From an uncultured Acidimicrobiales bacterium (lineage in GTDB: Bacteria > Actinomycetota > Acidimicrobiia > Acidimicrobiales > AC-14), in contig CADCTB010000145.1 of NCBI GenBank assembly GCA_902805665.1, positions 1-55,048 on the forward strand: a stretch of 55,048 bases of DNA. Reading direction: 5' to 3'. Below the pieces are notes generated by a model, which was given only the letters and a program-made list of their open reading frames with translations, did no database searches and was not told the origin of the DNA. This document shows, one piece after another, positions 16,593 through 25,004 of the stretch. The position numbers were made by a program, and so were the translations under genes. Numbering within the stretch: position 1 is the first letter of the stretch; each line of letters opens with the position of its first letter.

Positions 16593-17567
16593 CTAATCGA
16601 GAGCGGTCTCCAGTGGCTCCATCCGCACCCGTGGCTCGCGACCGGGAGGCAGCAGCCCGCCGTTGTCGGCCTGCTTGTCCTGCAGTGCCGGCAGGTCCGC
16701 GGCGTTCACCGTGGGGATGGCCGGGCGCGCCCCCTCCTCCGGGACCTCCAGGGGCGGCTTCCTCATCCACCAACCGCCGGGGCTGGGGCGGAGGTCCGAT
16801 CCCAGCTTCTCGCAGTCGGACTGGGTGAAGAAGTGGGTGACCAGGCTCTTCCGGGTCAGGCCTGGCCGGCAGATCTCGCTCCCACCGTGAAGCAGCAGCG
16901 CGTGCCAGATGAACAGGTCGCCGCGCTTGGCCAGGAACCGCTGCTCCTCGAGTCCTTTGCGGTCCAGCTGGTCGGCCATGTAGTCGGCCCACCGCTCCAT
17001 CTCCGGCAGGTTGACGTGGTAGCTGCCTGTGGAGAACCGGTACGGCGTGATGTGGTTGCTCCCCGGGAAGTACCGAAGCGGCCCCGCGTCCGCGAGCGTG
17101 TCCTCCAGCGCCATCCAGGTGGCCACCAGGGCGGTGTCGGTGAGCGGGGTCATGTACAGCGTGTCGAGGTGGTCGGCCTGCTGGCTGCCATAGTCGAAGT
17201 TGAGGGTGTTGCAGGCCACAGGCTCGTCGCCGAGCAACTCCTCCAACACCATCCCGAGTCGCTCGGACAAGGTCACGCTTCGAAGCCGCTCGTCGGACAG
17301 GTACAGGTCGTTGATCTTGAACCGGTGGTTGCGAGCGTCGTCCTCGGAGACATCGGTGATGCGGCGCCGTGAGTTGGTCACCAGGTCGTCGACGACGACG
17401 TCTGCGGGCCGGGCCTCCCACACCCTGTCCGATGCCGAGGCCACGGCCTGGCATTCGTCTTCGTCGAAGAACCCGGGCAGGACAAGGAACCCGTTGTCCG
17501 CCCAAAAGGCCTTGCGCTTACTGCCGATGACCGAGGTCAAGTCAGTCCTCCGTTGAATCGGTGACAT
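16593..17567 (-). CDS. Phytanoyl-CoA dioxygenase (PhyH) family oxygenase
   Basis: A 324-residue Fe(II)/2-oxoglutarate oxygenase. The N-terminal NGFLVLPGFFDEDECQAV is the standard PhyH opening. The metal-binding HxD is HLD in QADHLDTLYM. The distal His is in LLLHGGSEICRPGLTRKSL, where the Arg nearby would bind 2-oxoglutarate. WMALEDTLADAGPLRYFPGSN is the usual loop before it. Substrates of this family range from fatty acids to sugars and antibiotics. Next to the polysaccharide genes it may hydroxylate a glycan precursor, but that is a guess. Its stop is 10 nt from the convergent YfhO stop. Confidence 0.85.
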   Translation of the reverse strand: MSPIQRRTDLTSVIGSKRKAFWADNGFLVLPGFFDEDECQAVASASDRVWEARPADVVVDDLVTNSRRRITDVSEDDARNHRFKINDLYLSDERLRSVTLSERLGMVLEELLGDEPVACNTLNFDYGSQQADHLDTLYMTPLTDTALVATWMALEDTLADAGPLRYFPGSNHITPYRFSTGSYHVNLPEMERWADYMADQLDRKGLEEQRFLAKRGDLFIWHALLLHGGSEICRPGLTRKSLVTHFFTQSDCEKLGSDLRPSPGGWWMRKPPLEVPEEGARPAIPTVNAADLPALQDKQADNGGLLPPGREPRVRMEPLETALD

Positions 17568-17660
17568 GGAGCGCTACGATCCGTGAAGGCAATGCTATAG
17601 CGCCGGCCGGCGAGCGCGGCATGTCGCCGGTCGATCTGCGGAGACGAGGAACATGGAGCC

Positions 17661-17999
17661 ATGGGCGTCGAGGAAGCCTCCGACGATCTACGGGTGACGG
17701 CAGAGGCGCGCGAGGAGCGTCTGGCGCGCCGGGTTGCCGCCCTCGAACGCCAGGTCGAGGCCAGGATCGCGCAGGTCGAGGACTACCAACGGCGCCTGGC
17801 TCATGCCGAGAACGCAGCGAGAACGGCCGAGGACGCGCTCCGGACGGCCGAGCGCCGCGGGGAGGACATTTCGCAGATGCTCGAGAAGGCCAAGGAGTAC
17901 GACGCGCTGATGGGCACGATCACGATGAAAGTGCTCCGGTTGCCGCGATCATGGTACGGACGGGCGCGTCGGACGGCCCTGCGGATGAGGGGCGGTTGA
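17661..17999 (+). CDS. Small coiled-coil protein with basic C-terminal tail
   Basis: 112 residues. Residues 8-85 are a nearly continuous charged coiled coil (RLARRVAALERQVEARIAQVE with heptad Leu/Val/Ala). The tail TMKVLRLPRSWYGRARR is basic and aromatic. The tail resembles the ends of the two coiled-coil methyltransferases in this cluster (for example RIMRYSRQARSVYSRL). No enzyme motif is seen. It lies 49 nt before the first methyltransferase. It may be a separate scaffold or membrane-binding part of the same machinery. Real-gene status is supported by strict heptads and good codon use. Confidence 0.6.
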   Translation: MGVEEASDDLRVTAEAREERLARRVAALERQVEARIAQVEDYQRRLAHAENAARTAEDALRTAERRGEDISQMLEKAKEYDALMGTITMKVLRLPRSWYGRARRTALRMRGG

Positions 18000-18031
18000 G
18001 CACCTGCTGAAGGGCCGCTCGAGCCCCCGAG

Positions 18032-18037
18032 TAGAGT
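18032..18037 (+). promoter_or_regulatory. Candidate -10 box TAGAGT before the methyltransferase/exporter operon
   Basis: TAGAGT ends 11 nt before ATG 18049, so any 5' leader would be only a few bases. The AAGGA just before ATG is too close to act as a normal SD. There is no clear -35. Confidence 0.3.
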
Positions 18038-18048
18038 CGGGCGAAGGA

Positions 18049-19035
18049 ATGGACGGCCCCCGGTACGACACCGACGTCGACCTCTCGAACGCCAACAACA
18101 GCCACACGCTGATGGTCGAGCTGGTCGGTGGCAACAAGCGGGTGCTCGACGTGGGCTGTGCCACCGGTTATCTGGCCGAGGCGCTCGGCGAGCGGGGCTG
18201 CACCGTGGTGGGCGTCGAGTTCGACGTCGAGGCGGCGGAGCAGGCCCGTCCGCACCTGGAGCGGCTCGTGATCGGCGACATCGAGAACATGGATCTGGCC
18301 GAGGTGTTCGGCGAGGACCGCTTCGACGTGATCATCTTCGGTGACGTCCTCGAGCACCTGCGCGACCCCTTGCCCGCGCTGCGCAAGGCCAAGGCCCTGC
18401 TGGCCGAGCGGGGCAGCGTGGTGACCTCGATTCCCAACATCGCCCACGGCAGCGTGCGGCTGGCCCTGCTGGCCGGGCGCTTCGACTACCAGGAGCTCGG
18501 CCTCCTCGACAGCACCCACGTACGGTTCTTCACCCGCTCGTCGATCGAGGCTATGTTCCGGAACGCGGGCATGGTCCCCATCGACGTGCGAAGGACGACA
18601 GCCGGGTTCTTCGACACGCCCGTCCCGGTGAGCGAGTCCGAGTTCGCCCCGGAGGTGGTCGACGCGGTTCGCGCCGACCCGGAGTCCGCGACCTACCAGT
18701 TCGTCCTCCGCGCCGTGGTCGACGACGCCGACGCCGCAGTCGCCCGGCTCCGCTCCGACGCCGAGGCCCAGAGGGCCCGGATCGCCATCCTCGAGGCCGA
18801 CCTGGCGGCGGCCCGGCAGACGGTGCAGGAGCTGCTGACCCGGGCCGAGGAAGGCGAGAAGCGGGCGGACGACCTGGAGACGAGGCTGGCCGGCACCAGC
18901 GAGGAGCTCGACCGCGCCCGGACCGAGCTCGACGGCGTCCGGGACCACCTCGAGGAGGTGCTCACCACCCGGATCATGCGGTATTCGAGGCAGGCCCGGT
19001 CGGTGTACTCCCGTCTGCGCGCCCTGCGTGGGTGA
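18049..19035 (+). CDS. SAM-dependent methyltransferase with C-terminal coiled coil
   Basis: 328 residues. Class I methyltransferase domain at about 20-200: motif I VLDVGCATGYLAEAL, an acidic end of strand 2 (GVEFD), FDVIIFGDVLEHLRDP as motif II/III, and LLAERGSVVTSIPN. From about residue 222 to 305 it is a long charged coiled coil, ending in a basic tail (RIMRYSRQARSVYSRLRALRG shortened here). It overlaps the Wzt gene start by 4 nt. Methyltransferase plus coiled coil beside a Wzt is the arrangement of the O9a chain terminator WbdD, although no kinase domain is present. The role is inferred. Confidence 0.82.
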   Translation: MDGPRYDTDVDLSNANNSHTLMVELVGGNKRVLDVGCATGYLAEALGERGCTVVGVEFDVEAAEQARPHLERLVIGDIENMDLAEVFGEDRFDVIIFGDVLEHLRDPLPALRKAKALLAERGSVVTSIPNIAHGSVRLALLAGRFDYQELGLLDSTHVRFFTRSSIEAMFRNAGMVPIDVRRTTAGFFDTPVPVSESEFAPEVVDAVRADPESATYQFVLRAVVDDADAAVARLRSDAEAQRARIAILEADLAAARQTVQELLTRAEEGEKRADDLETRLAGTSEELDRARTELDGVRDHLEEVLTTRIMRYSRQARSVYSRLRALRG

Positions 19036-20252
19036 CGGCCGCCATGGCTGACCCGGCGATCGTCGTCGAGGGTGTCAGCAAGCGATTCCGGCTCTACCAC
19101 GAGCGCAACCGGTCGCTGAAGGCCACCATCATGCGAGGGGGGCGGGCCAGGTACGAGGAGTTCTGGGCGCTGCGCGACGTCTCGTTGGAGATCCCCGAGG
19201 GGATCACCTTCGGGCTGGTCGGCGAGAACGGCTCGGGCAAGTCGACGCTCCTCAAGTGCATCGCCAGGATCCTCCGCCCCGATGACGGCAAGATCCGCAC
19301 CCGCGGCAAGATGGCGGCCCTGCTCGAGCTCGGCTCGGGCTTCCACCCCGAGCTGTCCGGGCGGGAGAACGTCTTCCTGAACGGGTCGATCCTCGGTCTC
19401 TCCAAGCGCGAGCTCACCGCCCGCTTCGACGAGATCGTCGGCTTCGCCGGGCTCGAGCGGTTCATCGACCAGCCGGTGAAGAACTACTCCTCCGGCATGT
19501 ACGTGCGCCTCGGCTTCTCGGTGGCCATCAACATCGATCCCGACGTGCTGCTCGTGGACGAGGTCCTGGCCGTCGGCGACGCGGTGTTTCAGCGCCGCTG
19601 CAACGAGAAGTTCGCCGACTTCCGCCGGGCGGGCAAGACCGTGGTCATCGTCAGCCACGCGGCCGAGGCCATGCGGACGATGTGCGATCAGGTGGCATGG
19701 CTGAAGGATGGCCAGGTGGTGGCCCAGGGCCGCTCCGAGGATGTGGTCGACGACTACGTCGACGAGGGCCACGAGGACAGGGTCGCGGTGGCCGCCGACG
19801 AGGCGCAGAGCAGGTGGGGGTCGGGCGAGGTGCGGCTGCAGTCCGTCCGCCTCGTCGACCGGACCGGTCGGCAGATCACCCACCCCTCCACCGGCGACGC
19901 AGTCACCTTCCGCCTCCGGTACCGGGCGGAGAAGGCGGTGCCCAAGCCGGTGTTCGGCCTGGCTCTGGAGACGCTCGACGGCACCTGGCTGTGGGCCCAT
20001 CACACCCGCGACGCCGGATTCGTACCGGATGAGATCTACGGCGAGGGCACGGTCGACCTGCACGTGCCGCACCTCATGCTCCAAACGGGCACGTACGACC
20101 TCTCCGCCTCGGTGGTCGACTACACCGCCACCCACCAGTACGACTACCTGCGCCGCTGCCTCCGCTTCGACGTCGAGCACGGAACGCCGAGGGAGTCGGG
20201 CGGATTCGTGGCCCTCGGTGGCCAGTGGTCGTCAGCGGACTTCGACGCATGA
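19032..20252 (+). CDS. ABC transporter ATP-binding protein with Wzt-type C-terminal carbohydrate-binding domain
   Basis: 406 residues. The nucleotide-binding domain (1-240) has Walker A GENGSGKSTLLK, the TagH/Wzt-type signature YSSGMYVRLGF, Walker B DVLLVDEVLAVGD and a switch His (IVSHAAEAM). The C-terminal domain (about 255-400) has the Wzt_C pattern: GEVRLQSVRLVD, VTFRLRYRAE, VFGLALETLDG and GTYDLSASVVD. In O-antigen systems this domain binds the capped end of the glycan before export. It pairs with the permease at 22799. GTG 19032 overlaps the methyltransferase stop (GTGA), and ATG 19044 is an alternative start. Confidence 0.92.
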   Translation: MTAAMADPAIVVEGVSKRFRLYHERNRSLKATIMRGGRARYEEFWALRDVSLEIPEGITFGLVGENGSGKSTLLKCIARILRPDDGKIRTRGKMAALLELGSGFHPELSGRENVFLNGSILGLSKRELTARFDEIVGFAGLERFIDQPVKNYSSGMYVRLGFSVAINIDPDVLLVDEVLAVGDAVFQRRCNEKFADFRRAGKTVVIVSHAAEAMRTMCDQVAWLKDGQVVAQGRSEDVVDDYVDEGHEDRVAVAADEAQSRWGSGEVRLQSVRLVDRTGRQITHPSTGDAVTFRLRYRAEKAVPKPVFGLALETLDGTWLWAHHTRDAGFVPDEIYGEGTVDLHVPHLMLQTGTYDLSASVVDYTATHQYDYLRRCLRFDVEHGTPRESGGFVALGGQWSSADFDA

Positions 20253-20262
20253 GGAGGGGCGC

Positions 20263-22776
20263 ATGAACAAGCCTCCGGCCACCCGCGCCGGCATCGTTTC
20301 CGTCATCCTGGTGAATTACCGGGGCGCCGAGGACACCATCACGTGCCTCCGGTCCTTCGCCGGCGTCGATTGGCCCGCCGACCGGCTGGAGCTGCTGGTC
20401 GTCGACAACGCCTCGGCCGACGGCAGCGCCGAGCGGATCCGGGCAGAGGTGCCCGGGGCCCGGGTCATCGAGTCCGACGTCAATCGGGGCTTCGCCGGCG
20501 GTTGCAACCTGGGCGCCGCCGAAGCCAGCGGCGAGTACCTGGCGTTCATCAACAACGACGCCCGGCCCGGTGCCGACTGGATCACCGCCGCGGTCGAGAT
20601 CCTCGACGCCCAGGCCGACGTGGCCGCCGTTGCCAGCAAGGTGCTCGACTGGGACGGCGAGCGCATCGACTTCGTCGACGGCTCCCTGACCTGGTACGGC
20701 ATGGGCTACAAGCGCGAATGCGAGCAGCTCGACACCGGCGAGTGGGACAAGCCCAGGGACGTCCTCTTCGCGACCGGCGCAGCCATGTTCGTGCGGGCCG
20801 GGGTGTACCGGGCGGTCGAGGGCTTCGACGACCGCTACTTCATGTTCTACGAGGACGTCGACCTGGGCTGGCGCCTGAACCTGCTGGGTTGGCGGGTGCG
20901 CTACGTGCCGACGTCGGTGGCCTTCCACCGCCACCACGCCTCCATGAAGAGCTATGGGCCCTGGCGGGAGCACTACCTGCTCGAGCGCAACGCCTTGTTC
21001 AGCATGTACAAGAACCTTGGCGACGACCTCCTGGCCAAGGCTCTGCCCGCCGCCCTCCTCCTGGCCGTCCGCCGCGGGCTCTCCCGGGGCGACGCCGACA
21101 ACACCATCCTCGACCTGTCCGCCTCACCTCCGTCCGGGCCCGAGGAGGAGACGGTGGCGGTCTCCCGCGAGGCCCTGGCGCCGGTCTTCGCCATCGACGC
21201 GCTCGTCGACCAGCTGTCCTCGCTCGACGTGGACCGCGGGCGTCTGCAGTCCGAGCGTCGCCGCAGCGACACCGAGCTGCTGCCGCTCTTCCGCCAGGCG
21301 CTCGAGCCCGCCTACGCCCACCCCCGTTATGAGGCCGCCCACCGGATCCTCGTCGACGCATTCGGCATCGAGAGGGCGTTCAGCACCCGGCGCAAGATCG
21401 TCGTCGCCACCGGCGAGACGCTCTCGGCCCGCATGGCGGGGCCGGCCATCCGGGCCTGGGCCATGGCCGACGCCCTGGCCGCCGAGCACGACGTCGAACT
21501 GGTCACCACCGGGACCTGCACGATCACGAACCCGCGCTTCAGCATCCGCTCGGTGGCTCTGGCCGACATGCGGGGCCTCGAGCGCTGGTGCGACATCTTC
21601 ATCTTCCAGGGCCTGATCCTGTCCACGTTCCGCTGGCTCATAGACAGCGACAAGATCCTGATCGCCGACATCTACAACCCGTTCCACCTGGAGCAGCTCG
21701 AGCAGGCCAAGGACCAGGGGGCCGAGGGCCGGGCCCGCACCGTGAGCGACTGCACGACCGCGCTCAACGACCAGCTCACCAGGGGCGACTTCTTCCTGTG
21801 CGCCTCGGACAAGCAGCGCGACTTCTGGCTGGGCCAGCTGTCGGCCGTCGGCCGGATCAATCCCAAGAACTACGACGCCGACGAGACCATGGGATCGCTC
21901 ATCGCCGTCGCCCCATTCGGCGTGCCGGACGCGCCGCCCGTGCACACCCGTCAGGCTCTCAAGGGTGTGGTCCCCGGCATCGGCGTCGACGACAAGGTCA
22001 TCCTCTGGGGCGGTGGCATCTACAACTGGTTCGACCCGATCACCCTGCTGCACGCCATCGACCGGCTGCGCCATCGGCGCCCCGATGTGCGCCTGTTCTT
22101 CCTCGGCCTCAAGCATCCCAACCCCGACGTGCCCGAGATGCGCATGGCGGTTGCGGCGCGGGCCCTCTCCGACTCTCTGGGCCTCACCGACAAGCACGTG
22201 TTCTTCAACGAGGGCTGGGTGGACTACGACGACCGCCAGAACTACCTCCTCGAGGCCGACATCGGCGTGAGCACCCACCTCGACCACGTGGAGACCGCGT
22301 TCTCGTTCCGCACCCGCATCCTCGACTACCTCTGGACGTGCCTGCCGATCGTGGCCACGGGGGGCGACACCTTCGCCGACCTCATCGAGAGCAACGGCCT
22401 CGGCATCACCGTGCCGCCAGGCGACGTCGACGCCCTCGAAGACGCGCTGTTCCGCCTGCTCGACGACCAGGTGGCCAGCGACGCGTGCCGGGCCCGGCTG
22501 GCCGAGGTCATGCCGAACCACACCTGGAGCCGCGTGCTGGCGCCGGTGGTCGAGTTCTGCCGAGCGCCGAGGCGGGCCGCCGACCTGGCCGCCCCTGTCG
22601 GGTACGAGAACATGAGCGAGCTGGCGGTGGCGATCAGCCGGCGGCCGCGGCTGCGCGCCGACGTGGCGCTGGCCCGGGAGTACTTCCGGGCCGGGGGCCC
22701 GGTCGAGGTGGCCCGGCGGGCTTCCCAGCGGCTGGTTCGTTACGGCGTGGCAGTCGGCCGGCGGCTCGCCGAATGA
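20263..22776 (+). CDS. Bifunctional glycosyltransferase: N-terminal GT2 fused to C-terminal GT4-like domain
   Basis: 837 residues; ATG 20263 has GAGGAGG about 5 nt upstream. Residues 10-260 are GT2 (SVILVNYRGAEDT, LAFINNDARPG as DXD-like site, FYEDVDLGWRLNLLGW). A linker of about 110 residues follows. From residue 377 there is a GT-B domain: VVATGETLSARMAGPAIRAW, VVPGIGVDDKVILWGGG, HPNPDVPEMRMAVAARAL, GVSTHLDHVETAFSFRTR. The C-terminal half is closely similar along its whole length to the stand-alone protein at 25578-26966. It probably adds two sugars in succession. Both specificities are unknown. Confidence 0.88.
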   Translation: MNKPPATRAGIVSVILVNYRGAEDTITCLRSFAGVDWPADRLELLVVDNASADGSAERIRAEVPGARVIESDVNRGFAGGCNLGAAEASGEYLAFINNDARPGADWITAAVEILDAQADVAAVASKVLDWDGERIDFVDGSLTWYGMGYKRECEQLDTGEWDKPRDVLFATGAAMFVRAGVYRAVEGFDDRYFMFYEDVDLGWRLNLLGWRVRYVPTSVAFHRHHASMKSYGPWREHYLLERNALFSMYKNLGDDLLAKALPAALLLAVRRGLSRGDADNTILDLSASPPSGPEEETVAVSREALAPVFAIDALVDQLSSLDVDRGRLQSERRRSDTELLPLFRQALEPAYAHPRYEAAHRILVDAFGIERAFSTRRKIVVATGETLSARMAGPAIRAWAMADALAAEHDVELVTTGTCTITNPRFSIRSVALADMRGLERWCDIFIFQGLILSTFRWLIDSDKILIADIYNPFHLEQLEQAKDQGAEGRARTVSDCTTALNDQLTRGDFFLCASDKQRDFWLGQLSAVGRINPKNYDADETMGSLIAVAPFGVPDAPPVHTRQALKGVVPGIGVDDKVILWGGGIYNWFDPITLLHAIDRLRHRRPDVRLFFLGLKHPNPDVPEMRMAVAARALSDSLGLTDKHVFFNEGWVDYDDRQNYLLEADIGVSTHLDHVETAFSFRTRILDYLWTCLPIVATGGDTFADLIESNGLGITVPPGDVDALEDALFRLLDDQVASDACRARLAEVMPNHTWSRVLAPVVEFCRAPRRAADLAAPVGYENMSELAVAISRRPRLRADVALAREYFRAGGPVEVARRASQRLVRYGVAVGRRLAE

Positions 22777-22798
22777 TGGCGTCCGTGAGCCTCACCCT

Positions 22799-23614
22799 GT
22801 GAGCAGCGTCGCCGAGCTGGCGAAGTCCCGCGAGCTCTTCGTCAACCTCACCCTGCGGGAGCTGCGGGGGAAGTACAAGCGCTCGCTGCTGGGCTGGACG
22901 TGGTCGCTCCTGAACCCGTTGGCCACCATGGTCATCTTCACCGTCGTGTTCCGGTTCTTCCTGAAGGTGGAGCCCGACCCCGGGAACCCGAGCGGGCTCC
23001 ACGTCTTCGCCATCTTCCTGTTGTGCGGCCTCCTACCCTTTAACTTCTTGTCCAACGGCATCACGGGGTCGATGGGCGCGCTGATCGGCAACTCGAACCT
23101 CATCCAGAAGGTGTTCTTCCCGCGGGAGATCCTCGTCGCCGCCAGCATCGCCTCATGGCTCGTGTCGTTCTGGATCGAGCTCGGCGTCCTGGCGCTGATC
23201 CTCGTCCTGGCCGGCAACTTCGTCCTGCCCTGGCTGCTGCCGGCGCTCGGCCTGGTGCTCATCCAGACGATGTTCGTCATCGGCCTCGGCCTGCTTCTCA
23301 GCGTGCTCAACGTCTACTTCCGCGACGTCCAGCACTTCGTCGGCATCATCCTCCAGATCTGGTTCTACGCCACGCCGATCGTCTATCCGATCAGGGTGGT
23401 CGCCGCCGCCCTCGAGAAGTACCCCGCCATCTTCACCCTCTACAAGCTGAACCCCATGGTGCGGTTCGTCGAGGCGTATCGGGACTGCCTCTACGACCTG
23501 CGTTTTCCGCCTCTGCTCGACACGTCGTACCTCTTCGGCGTGTCGGCTGCCACCCTGGCGCTCGGCGTGTTGGTCTTCACCCGTCTCGAGCCGAAGCTCG
23601 CCGAGGAGCTGTGA
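22799..23614 (+). CDS. ABC-2 type polysaccharide export permease (Wzm/TagG family)
   Basis: 271 residues with about six membrane helices. The N-terminal ELFVNLTLRELRGKYKRS and LLGWTWSLLNPLATMVIF are the classical Wzm/TagG interface sequence, followed by FPREILVAASIASWLVSF and VYFRDVQHFVGIILQIWFYATP. It forms the channel with the Wzt ATPase at 19032, with which it is co-transcribed across the intervening glycosyltransferase. GTG 22799 lies 22 nt after that gene. The stop overlaps the GTG of the next methyltransferase. Confidence 0.9.
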   Translation: MSSVAELAKSRELFVNLTLRELRGKYKRSLLGWTWSLLNPLATMVIFTVVFRFFLKVEPDPGNPSGLHVFAIFLLCGLLPFNFLSNGITGSMGALIGNSNLIQKVFFPREILVAASIASWLVSFWIELGVLALILVLAGNFVLPWLLPALGLVLIQTMFVIGLGLLLSVLNVYFRDVQHFVGIILQIWFYATPIVYPIRVVAAALEKYPAIFTLYKLNPMVRFVEAYRDCLYDLRFPPLLDTSYLFGVSAATLALGVLVFTRLEPKLAEEL

Positions 23615-24918
23615 ACGGTGACCTCTCCACCGGTGGTCCACGCATGACGAAGCCGTTCGAGTACGAGCGCGGGTCGGAGACGGCACGCCGGCAGCTCTCG
23701 CGCCATCTGGTCGGGCAGGGGATCGAGTTGGGGCCGGGCCCCAAGCCCTTCCCGGCCCTCATGCCATCCACGTCCGTGCGTTATCTCGACGCCTGGGCGC
23801 CGAACGACAACGCAGACCGGTTCCCGGAGATCGAGCAGTCCGAGTTCGAGCCTCCGGACATCATCTGCGACTTCAACGTCGAGGGCCTCGCCCCGATCGA
23901 GGACGGCAGCCAGGACTTCGCCGTCGCCAGTCACGTCCTGGAGCACGTGGCCAACCCCCTGCACATGCTGTGCGAGCTCCACCGGGTCCTCCGGCCCGGC
24001 GGGACGGCGTTGATCATCCTCCCCGACCGCCACAACACCTTCGACAGGCACCGCCCACCCACGCCGCTCGCCCACCTCGTGGAGGAGTTCGAGGCGGGCG
24101 TCACCGAGGTCGACGACGCCCACATCGAGGAGTTCATCAGCTTCACCGCCGTGCACCCGGGCGGCGGCCCACCCGGGACGAGCTCGGTCCCAGACGAGAA
24201 TCTGGACCTCGAGAGCATGTCGGTGTACGAGCGGAGCCTGGCGCTGCTCTGGCTTCGCTGGGATGACGTGAAGGTTCCCGCTCAGCGGCGGGAGCTGATC
24301 GAGCTGCACCGGAAGCGGTCGATCCACGCCCACGTCTGGGACGTCGACGAGTTCCTTCCCATGGTGCGCCATGGAGTGCTCCAGCTGGGCCACGCCTGGC
24401 AGTTCGTCGACGGGCTGCTTCCCGGGGATCCGGGCGGCCGGCCGGACGAGTTCGCGCTCGTGCTTCGGCGCGACGTGTCGCCCCGGGGTTGCGAGCAGCA
24501 GGCCGAGCGACTGCAAGCGGCGTGGGACATCTGGCGTGGCTACAGGGACGACCTACGCGCCGAGATGGAGCACCTCCGGGAGGCGCTTGCCGGCTCCGAG
24601 GACGACAACGCCGCACTGAGGGCGGAGGTCGCGGAGCTCGAGCAGTCGGCGCAGGAGCTCGAGCGGTCCAGGGAGGAGCTCCGACGGGCGGTCGGCGAGG
24701 CGGTCGGAGTGCTTCACCGGCTGGGCCAGGGGCGGGGCCTGGCGCCGGAGGAGATCCTGACGGTCCGCCGCCAGCCCGGGGGCGAGGCGGTCCCCGACCT
24801 GATCGAGCTGCTCCTCCGCTATCGGAATCACCCGTTCCAGGAGGGCACCAGGCGCTCGTTGGGAAAAGTGAAGCGGACGGCGCTGCAGGTGCTTCGCTCC
24901 GGTCGACCACTGCGGTGA
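23611..24918 (+). CDS. Methyltransferase-like protein with C-terminal coiled coil
   Basis: 435 residues from GTG 23611 (overlaps the permease stop, GAGGAG just upstream) or 424 from ATG 23644, which has no SD. The N-terminal IELGPGPKPFP is a motif I variant. FAVASHVLEHVANPLHMLCELHRVLRPGGTALIILPDR is the clear methyltransferase core (quoted in parts: ASHVLEH, VLRPGG). An insert rich in acidic residues follows. Residues about 300-385 form a coiled coil (AEMEHLREAL, AEVAELEQSAQELERSREEL), then a basic tail. It is last in the operon and followed by a strong hairpin. The domain plan resembles the first methyltransferase, suggesting a shared capping or scaffold role. Confidence 0.8.
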   Translation: MNGDLSTGGPRMTKPFEYERGSETARRQLSRHLVGQGIELGPGPKPFPALMPSTSVRYLDAWAPNDNADRFPEIEQSEFEPPDIICDFNVEGLAPIEDGSQDFAVASHVLEHVANPLHMLCELHRVLRPGGTALIILPDRHNTFDRHRPPTPLAHLVEEFEAGVTEVDDAHIEEFISFTAVHPGGGPPGTSSVPDENLDLESMSVYERSLALLWLRWDDVKVPAQRRELIELHRKRSIHAHVWDVDEFLPMVRHGVLQLGHAWQFVDGLLPGDPGGRPDEFALVLRRDVSPRGCEQQAERLQAAWDIWRGYRDDLRAEMEHLREALAGSEDDNAALRAEVAELEQSAQELERSREELRRAVGEAVGVLHRLGQGRGLAPEEILTVRRQPGGEAVPDLIELLLRYRNHPFQEGTRRSLGKVKRTALQVLRSGRPLR

Positions 24919-24921
24919 CGC

Positions 24922-24951
24922 CGGCGGTGGACGTATCACCGTCCACCGCCG
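24922..24951 (+). terminator. 12-bp perfect hairpin ending the exporter operon
   Basis: Positions 24922-24933 pair perfectly with 24940-24951, leaving a 6-nt loop (TATCAC). The stem begins 3 nt after the methyltransferase stop. A weak pyrimidine run (ACTCTCTT) follows. This fits the end of the operon that began near 18049. Confidence 0.75.
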
Positions 24952-24967
24952 CGACTCTCTTGAGCGA

Positions 24968-24985
24968 CCGGGGGTTCGACCCCGG
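24968..24985 (+). other. Short GC hairpin in the leader of the small secreted protein
   Basis: CCGGGG (24968-24973) pairs with CCCCGG (24980-24985) around GTTCGA, followed by CTTTCTC and then AAGGAG. It lies 16 bp after the first hairpin and 19 bp before ATG 25005. It could be a second terminator or a 5'-leader stem that stabilises or controls the downstream message. Confidence 0.4.
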
Positions 24986-25004
24986 CTTTCTCAAGGAGCC
25001 ACAT

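Noticed and set aside
24968-24985. tRNA-like T-arm (GGGGGTTCGACCCC)
   Set aside because: Only this one arm is present; no acceptor, D or anticodon arm can be drawn around it. It is treated as a simple hairpin.
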